Shown piece after piece: positions 1 through 6,679 of a stretch of DNA of 64,000 nt (the first letter of the stretch is position 1; each line of letters opens with the position of its first letter). This stretch comes from Amycolatopsis anabasis (GTDB lineage Bacteria > Actinomycetota > Actinomycetes > Mycobacteriales > Pseudonocardiaceae). Location of the stretch: contig NZ_VTHK01000034.1 of the NCBI RefSeq assembly GCF_009765355.1, forward strand, positions 1 to 64,000, in the 5' to 3' direction. Both the position numbers and the translations under genes were made by a program. A model generated the notes under the pieces. It worked only from the letters and a program-made list of their open reading frames with translations, had not been told where the DNA came from and did not search any database.

Positions 1-249
1 ATCATGGACACCCTCGCCTACGTCTTCGACCTCGCACCCCTTGGAATAGGTCGTCTAGTGCGTTCGGACGCAGATGCCATCACGAAAGGTGATGACTTGG
101 ACACCCCGCATCACTCGTTCAGCCGGTAGACACTGCGCCAATGACGTGATGGCGTGTGCTCAACTTCGGCCGATTCGCACCTAGTGTGGGTCCAGCGGGA
201 TACTCATGCCCGTTGAACTGGCCTTCGTCAGTCCGTGAAGAGGTGGAGC
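1..249. other. window edge, no assignable gene
   Basis: I see no convincing gene here. A forward frame is open from the window edge to a TAG at 127-129, and a short reverse frame ends at a TAG at 58-60; both are under about 45 codons and neither matches a family I recognise. The rest is the upstream region of the next gene. One of the two frames could be the end of a gene lying mostly outside the window, so this stretch is unresolved rather than empty. Confidence 0.3.
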
Positions 250-2097
250 GTGCCTGAGCCTGGTGGCACACCAGGGTTGGTTGAGGTCGTCCGGAAATGG
301 GCGACCACGATGTCCGACACGAAAGGAGTATCTCTTCCCCCGGACGAGCTGGAGGGCATCCTGCTCGACGTCGCCCGCGACGCGCTCGCGGCTTCGGAGG
401 CCTCCCGGCGGGCGGCCGTACTCCGCTTCATCGCGCTCTATTCGGCCGCTCCGATCGGCATCGCCCTCGCCGATCAAAGCGGTTTCATCGTCGAGGCGAA
501 CGAAGCACTCTGCAAACTCCTCGGCCACCGGCCGGATTCGTTGCGCGGCAAGAACATCGCCGATCTCGGCGCCACCGAGCGGGACGCCACCAGTCTGCGC
601 GTCGGGCTCGACGAACTCGAGTCGGTCGAACTCGAGCAGTACCAGCAGCGGGTGCTGCTCGAACACGCCGAAGAGGTGCCGATCTGGGCGGACATCACCC
701 TCGCCCACCTGCCCGGGGACAGCCCCGGCGCGGCCTATCCGGTCCTGATGGTGCAGGACGCCAACGAGATCCACCTGCTGCAGGAAACCCTGCGGCACCA
801 GAACGTGCACGACTCGCTGACCGGGCTGGCGAACGGGTCGAGCTTCAAGACCAAGCTGGAAGCGACCCTGGGCACCGGCGCCCGGCACCAGGTCGCGCTG
901 ATCTACCTCGACGTCGACGGCTTCAAGGTGATCAACGACGGGCTCGGCGCCGGGGTCGGCGATCAGGTGCTGCGCGGCGTGGCGAGCAAGCTCGCCGCGG
1001 TGTTCGGGAAGAACGACGGTTTCGTCGCCCGGTTGTCCGGGGACGGCTTCGCGGTGCTGATGCGCGGCGTGCTCACCCCGTCCGAGGTGATCACGCTGGT
1101 CGAACGGGCGCTCGACGACCTGGCCGAACCGATGTACCTCGACGGCCACGGGATCGGAGTGAGCGCGAGCGCGGGCATCGTCGTCCGCGACGTCGCCGAC
1201 GGCGGGCCCGAGGACCTGATGCGGGCCGCGGAGATCGCCCTGCACCGGGCGAAGGAAGCCGGTAAGGCGCAGTGGATGCTGTTCGACCCGGAACTCGACG
1301 CCCAAGACCGGGCGCGGTACCGGCTCGGCGCGGTGATCGCCGGCGCGCTGGAGAACGGCGAGTTCTCGCTGGTGTACCAGCCGACGGTCAAACTCGCCCG
1401 GACCGGCGAGCTGGCGGCGGTCAACGCGGGACTGCGCTGGAACCACCCCGAACTCGGCGAACTGGATTCCGACGAGTTCTACCCGCTGGCCGAGACGACC
1501 GGGATGACCATCCCGCTGGGCAAGTGGCTGCTCGCCGAATCCCTGGCCGCGACGGCCCGCTGGCGCGCCCAGTTCGGCGACAAGGCGCCCGATGTCTGCA
1601 TCCGGCTGCCCAAGCGGTTGGCCATCGACCCCGATCTCGTGCTGCTGGTGAAGGAACAGCTCGACCGCCTGAACCTGCCCGGCCGGGCGCTGCGGCTGTG
1701 CACCGACGGCTCGTCGATCGTCGATCCGCGCGGCGAGGTGCTCGACTCGCTGTCCGTGCTGTCCGATCTCGGCGCGCAGCTCGTGCTCACCGTGGCCGGC
1801 ACCGCAGATCTCGAACTGATCCCGACCCACCGGCTGCCGGTCCGGCACGTGATCCTGAGCGGGCCGGTGGTGGACGCGTTCGCCGGAGAACCGGACGAGG
1901 CCGCCGCCCGGCACCTGACCCATCTCATCGCCCGGGCCAACGAGTTGAAACTGCGGGTGGGCGCCGAAGGCGTGCGCAGCGCCGACCAGGCCGCCCGGCT
2001 GCGGGAGCACGGCGTGCTCGCGGCACGCGGTGAGTTCGTCGGGACTTCGGCCTCGGGTGACGAAGTAGACGAGATGATCGAACGCCACACGAACTAG
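250..2097 (+). CDS. PAS-GGDEF-EAL protein with degenerate catalytic motifs
   Basis: A 615-aa cytosolic protein of cyclic-di-GMP enzyme architecture: a PAS domain at about residues 60-180, a GGDEF domain at about 190-350 and an EAL domain at about 370-610. The GGDEF domain keeps LTGLAN and the metal-binding LDVDGFK, but the signature loop reads SGDGF instead of GG(D/E)EF. The EAL domain has lost EAL itself (VNAGLRW where EALLRW is expected), and the positions of the DDFGTG and KID motifs read LVLTVAGTADLE and HVILSGP. It is therefore probably neither a cyclase nor a phosphodiesterase; a c-di-GMP or protein-binding regulatory role is inferred. The GTG at 250 has AGAGG six bases upstream; GTG 235 and ATG 310 are alternatives. 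The peroxiredoxin gene follows within 11 bases, so the two may be co-transcribed. Confidence 0.85.
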   Translation: MPEPGGTPGLVEVVRKWATTMSDTKGVSLPPDELEGILLDVARDALAASEASRRAAVLRFIALYSAAPIGIALADQSGFIVEANEALCKLLGHRPDSLRGKNIADLGATERDATSLRVGLDELESVELEQYQQRVLLEHAEEVPIWADITLAHLPGDSPGAAYPVLMVQDANEIHLLQETLRHQNVHDSLTGLANGSSFKTKLEATLGTGARHQVALIYLDVDGFKVINDGLGAGVGDQVLRGVASKLAAVFGKNDGFVARLSGDGFAVLMRGVLTPSEVITLVERALDDLAEPMYLDGHGIGVSASAGIVVRDVADGGPEDLMRAAEIALHRAKEAGKAQWMLFDPELDAQDRARYRLGAVIAGALENGEFSLVYQPTVKLARTGELAAVNAGLRWNHPELGELDSDEFYPLAETTGMTIPLGKWLLAESLAATARWRAQFGDKAPDVCIRLPKRLAIDPDLVLLVKEQLDRLNLPGRALRLCTDGSSIVDPRGEVLDSLSVLSDLGAQLVLTVAGTADLELIPTHRLPVRHVILSGPVVDAFAGEPDEAAARHLTHLIARANELKLRVGAEGVRSADQAARLREHGVLAARGEFVGTSASGDEVDEMIERHTN

Positions 2098-2107
2098 GGT
2101 GGTCGAC

Positions 2108-2569
2108 ATGGACGCTGGCGAACTCGCCCCGGACTTCACCCTCGCCGACGAGAACGGGCAGCAGCGCGGCCTGGCTGAGTTCCTCTCCACCGGACCGGTC
2201 GTGCTGTTCTTCTACCCGGCGGCGATGACCAAGGGCTGCACCGCGGAGAGCTGCCATTTCCGGGACCTGGCCAAGGAGTTCGCCGAAGTCGGCGCGCAGC
2301 GGATCGGCATCAGCCCGGATTCGGTGGCCAAGCAGGAACAGTTCTCCAGCGCGCACGGTTTCGACTTCCCGCTGCTGTCCGATCCGGACGGTGCGGTCGC
2401 CACCCGGTTCGGGGTGCGCCGCAAGTTCGGTCCGTTGCTGACCCGGCGGCAGACCTTCGTCATCGACACCGACCGCCGGGTGCTCGAAGTGATCAAGAGC
2501 GAACTGCGGATGGGCGTGCACGCGGACCGGGCACTCGAAGTGCTCCGCGCCCGCAAGGCGAGGTCGTGA
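2108..2569 (+). CDS. peroxiredoxin, BCP/AhpC-TSA type
   Basis: A 153-aa thiol peroxidase of the thioredoxin fold that would reduce H2O2 and organic hydroperoxides in the cytosol. The peroxidatic site is visible as YPAAMTKGCTAESCHF, with the peroxidatic Cys44 and a second Cys49 at the spacing seen in BCP (PrxQ-like) enzymes that form an intramolecular disulfide. The core LFFYP and GISPDS segments and the C-terminal TFVIDTDRRV strand fit the family and its usual length of about 155. The ATG at 2108 is preceded by AGGGTGG; an upstream GTG at 2099 would add three residues. It sits 11 bases after the GGDEF/EAL gene, on the same strand, and converges on the GNAT gene. Confidence 0.9.
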   Translation: MDAGELAPDFTLADENGQQRGLAEFLSTGPVVLFFYPAAMTKGCTAESCHFRDLAKEFAEVGAQRIGISPDSVAKQEQFSSAHGFDFPLLSDPDGAVATRFGVRRKFGPLLTRRQTFVIDTDRRVLEVIKSELRMGVHADRALEVLRARKARS

Positions 2570-2611
2570 GTGTTCGGACCGGTTAGAACCGGCCTGTCCA
2601 CTCACGACCAC

Positions 2612-3148
2612 CTAGCGCTCGAGCCGCCACACCACGTCGATTCCGCTCTCCCCCGGGGTGAGCGTGCCCTGGCGCGGCCCCCGGTGCACCTCGGTGAACC
2701 CGAGCCGCGCCGGAATCGCGCCGCTGCGGACGTTCGCGGCGTCGTGCACGATCTCCACCCGGTCGGCGCCGATCCGGAACGCCTCGTCGACGAGTAGCGC
2801 GGTCGCCCGCGTCGCGAGGCCCCGGCCGGTGTACCGCTTGCCGATCCAGTAACCGATCTCCAGGCCGCCGGGACCGATGCGGGCCATCATCCCGCAGCCG
2901 CCGACGATCGTGCCGCGCGCGGTGACGATCGCGTAGTCGTACGACTCGCCGTTGCGCCAGTTGTCCTGGCAGCGCTCGACGAATTCGACGGCATCCCGCT
3001 CGGTGTAGCCGTGGACGGCCCAGGCGGTCCACGGGGCGAGGTGATCGATCGACTCGCTGACCGCGCGGTAGGCGGCGTCCGCGTCGTCGAGCCGCCATCG
3101 GCGCAGCACGAGGTCACCGTCGGCCAACTCTTCCGCGGGGGTGTCCAT
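2612..3148 (-). CDS. GNAT family N-acetyltransferase, RimJ/RimL-like
   Basis: A 178-aa acetyl-CoA-dependent N-acetyltransferase of the RimJ/RimL group. The acetyl-CoA loop is seen as GKRYTGRGLATRA (the R/Q-x-x-G-x-G/A motif) after the beta-strand LEIGYWIG, and the C-terminal part carries the ARLGFTEVHRG stretch typical of the group. The family acts on protein N-termini, antibiotics or small amines; the substrate cannot be read from the sequence. The ATG at 3148 has GGGGAG nine bases upstream. It is divergent from the DJ-1/PfpI gene and convergent with the peroxiredoxin gene. Confidence 0.88.
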   Translation of the reverse strand: MDTPAEELADGDLVLRRWRLDDADAAYRAVSESIDHLAPWTAWAVHGYTERDAVEFVERCQDNWRNGESYDYAIVTARGTIVGGCGMMARIGPGGLEIGYWIGKRYTGRGLATRATALLVDEAFRIGADRVEIVHDAANVRSGAIPARLGFTEVHRGPRQGTLTPGESGIDVVWRLER

Positions 3149-3220
3149 ATCCCGATACTCCCCGATCCGGACCTGCCCGCGCAGCGAATTTCCGATTGCT
3201 CACACGGTTAGGGTCGGTTC

Positions 3221-3810
3221 GTGCGCATAGACATCGTGGCGTTTCCGGGAAACGACGACCTCGACGTGTTCGGCCCGCTGCGGGTGCTGCGCGGCGCCGC
3301 CGATCGGGGCGCGGATTTCGAGGTGCGCCTGGTGACGCGGGAAGAGCCGGCTCCCCTGGTTTCCTCGACCGGGCTGCGTTTCGAACCGGACGCGCGGTAC
3401 CGCCCCGGCGCCGATGTGCTGGTGGTTCCCGGCGGCGGCTGGGGTTCCCGTGCGGCAGCCGGGGCCTGGGGCGAGGTGCGGCGCGGCGACTGGCTGCCGC
3501 TGCTCGAGCGGGCGCGGGCGGCCACGCCGATCCTCGCCGGGTGTGCACCGGCACCATGCTGCTCGCGCACGCCGGTCTGGTCACCGGCCGGCGGGCGAAC
3601 ACGCATCATTCCGCCGTCGCCGAACTCGCCGAACTGGGCGCCGAGGTGGTGCCCGAACGGGTCGTCGACGACGGCGACCTGATCACCAGCGGCGGGGTGA
3701 CCTCGGGCATCGACCTGGCGCTCTGGCTCGTCGAACGCTTCGCGGGCGCCGAACTCGCCGCCGCGGTCACCGAGAACCTGGAGTACCCGAGGTTCACCCC
3801 GGCCCGCTAG
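3221..3810 (+). pseudogene. DJ-1/PfpI family protein, split by a -1 frameshift
   Basis: A DJ-1/PfpI (class I glutamine amidotransferase-like) gene of about 196 codons interrupted by one frame change. The first frame begins MRIDIVAFPGNDDLDVFGP at the GTG at 3221 and reads correctly to ATPILAG at 3541. The remainder, with the nucleophile elbow VCTGTMLLAHAGL and the C-terminal TSGGVTSGIDLALWLVERF, lies in the next frame to the TAG at 3808-3810. Restoring one G to the GGG at 3539-3541 rejoins them exactly, just before the active-site Cys. The two halves are otherwise well preserved, so this is either a recent inactivating deletion or a sequencing error in a short G run. Family members are chaperones, glyoxalases or AraC-linked sensors; this one looks enzyme-like. 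Its stop overlaps the convergent LCP gene by 4 bases. Confidence 0.8.
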
Positions 3811-4985
3811 TTCAGGATGGCGCTGTCCGGGATGGGCGTGTCGCCGCGCAGGGCGTCGAAGAGCTGCTTCGACTTGGTCTTGTCCCACTTCTCGGCGGAC
3901 GCGGAGGTCACCGGGACGGTCGTGGTGACCACGCCGCCGGAGGAGATCCCGCGCATCGCCCAGGCCAGCCCGACCAGGTTGTGCACGTGGTCGCCGGAGT
4001 CCATGGTCAACGCGTCCGGCGCGGCCCCGAGCAGCGGGAACAGGTCGAACGGGTTGAGGAAGGTGGCCGGGCTGGACATCTCGCTGACCAGCGCGCCGAT
4101 GAACTTGCGCTGGTTGGCCGCCCGGTCGAGGTCCGAGCGCGGCGTGGCCTCGCTGTGCCGCATCCGGACGAACCCGAGCGCCTGCGCGCCGTCCAGGTCC
4201 TGGCAGCCCGCCGGGATGGTGATATCAGTCACCGTGTCGTGCATTTCCTTGTCGATGCACATGTTCACGCCGCCGATGGCGTCCACGATGTTGGCGAACC
4301 CGCCGAAACCGATCTCCGCGTAGTGGTCCATCCGCAGCCCGGTGGCCTGTTCGACGGTCTCCACCAGCAACGACGGCCCGCCGATCGAGAACGCCGCGTT
4401 GATCTTGGTGGTGCCGTGGCCGGGCACCTTCACCTCGGAGTCCCGCGGCAGGCTCAGCAGGGTCGCCGGGGTGTCGTTGTCCGGGATGTGCGCGACCATG
4501 ATCGTGTCGGTGCGCTGGCCGCCACCGGCCGCCGCGCTGTCCCCGGTGCGCAGGCGTTCCTCGTCGCCGGTGCTCAGCCCGTCCCGGCTGTCCGAGCCGA
4601 CGATCAGCCAGTTGGTGCCCGAAGCCGCGGCGGGCCGGTTCGAGTAGTCGTGCAACGCGTCGACCCGGTTGATGGAGAACTCCAGGTACACCCACACGCC
4701 GGCGAGAAACACCACGAACACCAGGACCAGGGTGAGCAGGATCCGGCCGACACCCCAGCGCCGCTTCCGCGGCGGCCGGGGCCGTATCGGCGGCTGCCCC
4801 TGCGGGGGGCGCTGCCGCGGCGGGCCCGACCGGTTCGGGGCCTGGGGCGGCATGTGGTCGCCGTACTGCCGCTCCCGCTCGGGCAGCGGCATCATCGCGG
4901 TGTGCTGGGGCTGCCGCGGACGCCTCGGTGGCTGGTTCGGCCCCGAGCGCGGCGGGTAGCCGCCGTAGTCTCCGCCGTAACTCAT
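3807..4985 (-). CDS. LCP (LytR-CpsA-Psr) family cell-wall glycopolymer ligase
   Basis: A 392-aa membrane-anchored protein. A proline/arginine-rich cytoplasmic tail (residues 1-75) is followed by one transmembrane segment at about 78-100 and an extracytoplasmic LCP domain. Family landmarks are visible: RTDTIMVAHI with its metal/pyrophosphate Asp and Arg, LLSLPRDSEVKV, KINAAFSIGG and FVRMRHSEATPRSDLDRAANQR. LCP proteins transfer lipid-linked glycopolymers onto peptidoglycan; in actinobacteria the typical product is the arabinogalactan-peptidoglycan link. The ATG at 4985 was chosen because a GGAAAGG lies upstream and the protein begins there with the typical Gly/Tyr/Pro-rich tail; a longer frame to 5216 has no family resemblance. 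Confidence 0.9.
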   Translation of the reverse strand: MSYGGDYGGYPPRSGPNQPPRRPRQPQHTAMMPLPERERQYGDHMPPQAPNRSGPPRQRPPQGQPPIRPRPPRKRRWGVGRILLTLVLVFVVFLAGVWVYLEFSINRVDALHDYSNRPAAASGTNWLIVGSDSRDGLSTGDEERLRTGDSAAAGGGQRTDTIMVAHIPDNDTPATLLSLPRDSEVKVPGHGTTKINAAFSIGGPSLLVETVEQATGLRMDHYAEIGFGGFANIVDAIGGVNMCIDKEMHDTVTDITIPAGCQDLDGAQALGFVRMRHSEATPRSDLDRAANQRKFIGALVSEMSSPATFLNPFDLFPLLGAAPDALTMDSGDHVHNLVGLAWAMRGISSGGVVTTTVPVTSASAEKWDKTKSKQLFDALRGDTPIPDSAILN

Positions 4986-5098
4986 CCTCTGACTCACCTT
5001 TCCCGTCCGCGGCCGACTGCGGTTGTCTACTAAACCGCACCGGCTGCAAAGGAGACGTCCGACACCCCTTGTGGGTTGGGTGACCAGCGGGTGAACCC

Positions 5099-5785
5099 TC
5101 AGAGCGGGATCCGCAGCCGCTGCTGGAGAGGCCTGGTCCACAGCCCGGCGACGGGATGCGCGGGGCCGAGCACGTCCAGGGTGAAGGCGCGCGACAACCG
5201 GGTCCAGGCACCCCACCGGAACAGCATCGCGTGGCTCTCACGAGCCAGTTCGACCCGGGCCAGCCGGGCCGCCCCGGCCTCGGCCCGGCGCGCGAAGGCG
5301 TACGACTCGGCCGGGCTGGTCGTCCGGTCGAGCACGCCGTGCACGATGAGCACCGACCGGCCGCGCACCGGCTCCACCGGCTCGCCTTCGGGGGTCCACG
5401 GCGCGAGCGCGCACACCCCGGCCACCGCCGGATCGTCGGCCACCCGCAGCGCGACCCGGCCGCCCATGGAATGCCCGATCAGCGCGATGGGTACGTCCGG
5501 GTGGTCGGCCCGGATGCGCTCCAGCGCCCAGCGGGCGTCGGCCACCGGGTCCTCGGCCGGTCCGTTCCAGCCTTGCAGCCGGTTGCGCAGCAGCCGGACC
5601 TCGATCCCCCGTCGGGCACCAGCGCGGTGGATCGCCCGGGCCAGCGGCACCATGCGCAGGTAGGCGAGCCACCACGGCGGGACGGCCTCCTGGCTGTGCT
5701 CGGAGCCGCCGTGCAGCACGAGCGCGACCGCGCGGACGGGTGCCGGCGAGCGCAGTACGGACAACTCCGGCGTCCGGTCCGTCAC
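5099..5785 (-). CDS. alpha/beta hydrolase
   Basis: A 228-aa soluble alpha/beta-hydrolase fold protein. The nucleophile elbow is IGHSMGGRVAL (Ser in G-x-S-x-G), an oxyanion-type LHGGSEHS loop lies near the N-terminus, the acid is probably the Asp in HGVLDRTTSP, and the catalytic His is in ESHAM. The substrate is unknown; dienelactone-hydrolase-like or esterase activity would be typical. The GTG at 5785 is preceded by GAAGGAGG seven bases upstream, which favours it over the GTG at 5806. It is divergent from the SIS-domain gene across 86 bases, and the LCP gene lies downstream on the same strand. Confidence 0.85.
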   Translation of the reverse strand: MTDRTPELSVLRSPAPVRAVALVLHGGSEHSQEAVPPWWLAYLRMVPLARAIHRAGARRGIEVRLLRNRLQGWNGPAEDPVADARWALERIRADHPDVPIALIGHSMGGRVALRVADDPAVAGVCALAPWTPEGEPVEPVRGRSVLIVHGVLDRTTSPAESYAFARRAEAGAARLARVELARESHAMLFRWGAWTRLSRAFTLDVLGPAHPVAGLWTRPLQQRLRIPL

Positions 5786-5871
5786 CTGTCTGCCTCCTTC
5801 GCGCACGTGAGCTACTGCATTAACGTCTCGGTCGGCGAGATCATCTCAAGGTTCGGCGAAGACGGGAGATT

Positions 5872-6600
5872 GTGGTGAGCACCACCGAGATCGGCGGCCT
5901 GGTTTCCGACGCGCTGGCCCAGGCGGAGGCCCGCAACGCGAAGGAGGTGGACGAGGCGGCTTCGCTGGTGCTGAACTGCATCCGCAAGGACGCGCTGGTG
6001 TTCACCGCGGGCGCCGGGCATTCGCTGGCCGCCGTCGCGGAGACCTTCTACCGGGCGGGCGGGCTCGCCTGCGTCTACCCGGTCTACCACCCCGAGTTGC
6101 TGCCGCTGCACGGCGCGCGGGCCAGCACCGCGACCGAGCGCCGCACCGGCCTGGCCGCCGAGGTGCTCGCCGAACGCTCCCCCGGGCCGGACGACGTGCT
6201 GGTGGTGTTCTCCACCTCGGGCGTGAACCCGTACCCGGTGGAACTCGCCGCCGGCGCGCGCGCCGCGGGTGCGCCGGTGGTCGCGGTCAGCTCGCGGGCT
6301 TCGGTCGCCGCCGCGCCGCGCCGGGCGGGCAGCACGCTGATCGAGGAGGCGAGCGTCGTCCTGGACACCGGGGTGCGGCCCGGTGACTCGAGCTTCCCGC
6401 CGGAGAATCCGCGCACCGCGGCACTGTCCACTGTGCTCAACGCGTTCCTGTGGAACCTGGTGCTGGCCACGGTGGTGCGGCGCGCGGACTCCGAAGGGCT
6501 GGCGGTTCCGCTCTGGCGAAGCTCCAATGTGGATGGTGGCGACGAGGCGAACGCCGCACTGTTCACCCACTACGAACCCCGCGTCCCGGCCCTGCGCTGA
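5872..6600 (+). CDS. SIS domain phosphosugar-binding protein
   Basis: A 242-aa protein built of one SIS (sugar isomerase) domain, resembling the UPF0309 group. The N-terminal TAGAGHSLAAVAETFYRAGG and the phosphate-binding VFSTSGVNPYPVE loop (S-T-S-G) are the SIS hallmarks. SIS proteins bind phosphosugars as isomerases, etherases or regulator sensors; no fused HTH is present, so an isomerase or MurNAc-6-P-etherase-like enzyme is more likely than a regulator, but the substrate is unknown. Start GTG 5872; GTG 5875 is one codon inside. It ends next to the palindromic repeat at 6617-6665. Confidence 0.85.
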   Translation: MVSTTEIGGLVSDALAQAEARNAKEVDEAASLVLNCIRKDALVFTAGAGHSLAAVAETFYRAGGLACVYPVYHPELLPLHGARASTATERRTGLAAEVLAERSPGPDDVLVVFSTSGVNPYPVELAAGARAAGAPVVAVSSRASVAAAPRRAGSTLIEEASVVLDTGVRPGDSSFPPENPRTAALSTVLNAFLWNLVLATVVRRADSEGLAVPLWRSSNVDGGDEANAALFTHYEPRVPALR

Positions 6601-6616
6601 CGCGGGGTCGAACCGC

Positions 6617-6665
6617 CATGAGGGGACCCCTCCAGACGAAATCTGTCCGGAGGGGTCCCCTCATG
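6617..6665. repeat. palindromic intergenic repeat, copy 1 (probable bidirectional terminator)
   Basis: Inverted repeat with arms CATGAGGGGACCCCTCC and its reverse complement (17 bp perfect, then one mismatch and three more pairs) around a short AT-richer centre. It sits between two convergent genes (ends at 6600 and 6680), where it would form a strong hairpin in either transcript. A near-identical element lies at 12924-12978, so it is a dispersed repeat and not just a local terminator. Confidence 0.85.
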
Positions 6666-6679
6666 GAAGTTCTGGCGAC

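Noticed and set aside
1..129. Open forward frame at the left edge ending in TAG
   Set aside because: Only 42 codons, no recognisable motif and no upstream sequence to judge; the reverse strand is equally open.
181..2190. Long open frame on the minus strand opposite the GGDEF-EAL gene, and similar long antisense frames at 6383-8569, 12980-15610, 24013-26325 and 45707-48139
   Set aside because: These mirror strongly coding genes on the other strand. High third-position GC leaves antisense frames open. The translations are Arg/Gly/His-rich and match no family, while the sense products have clear domains.
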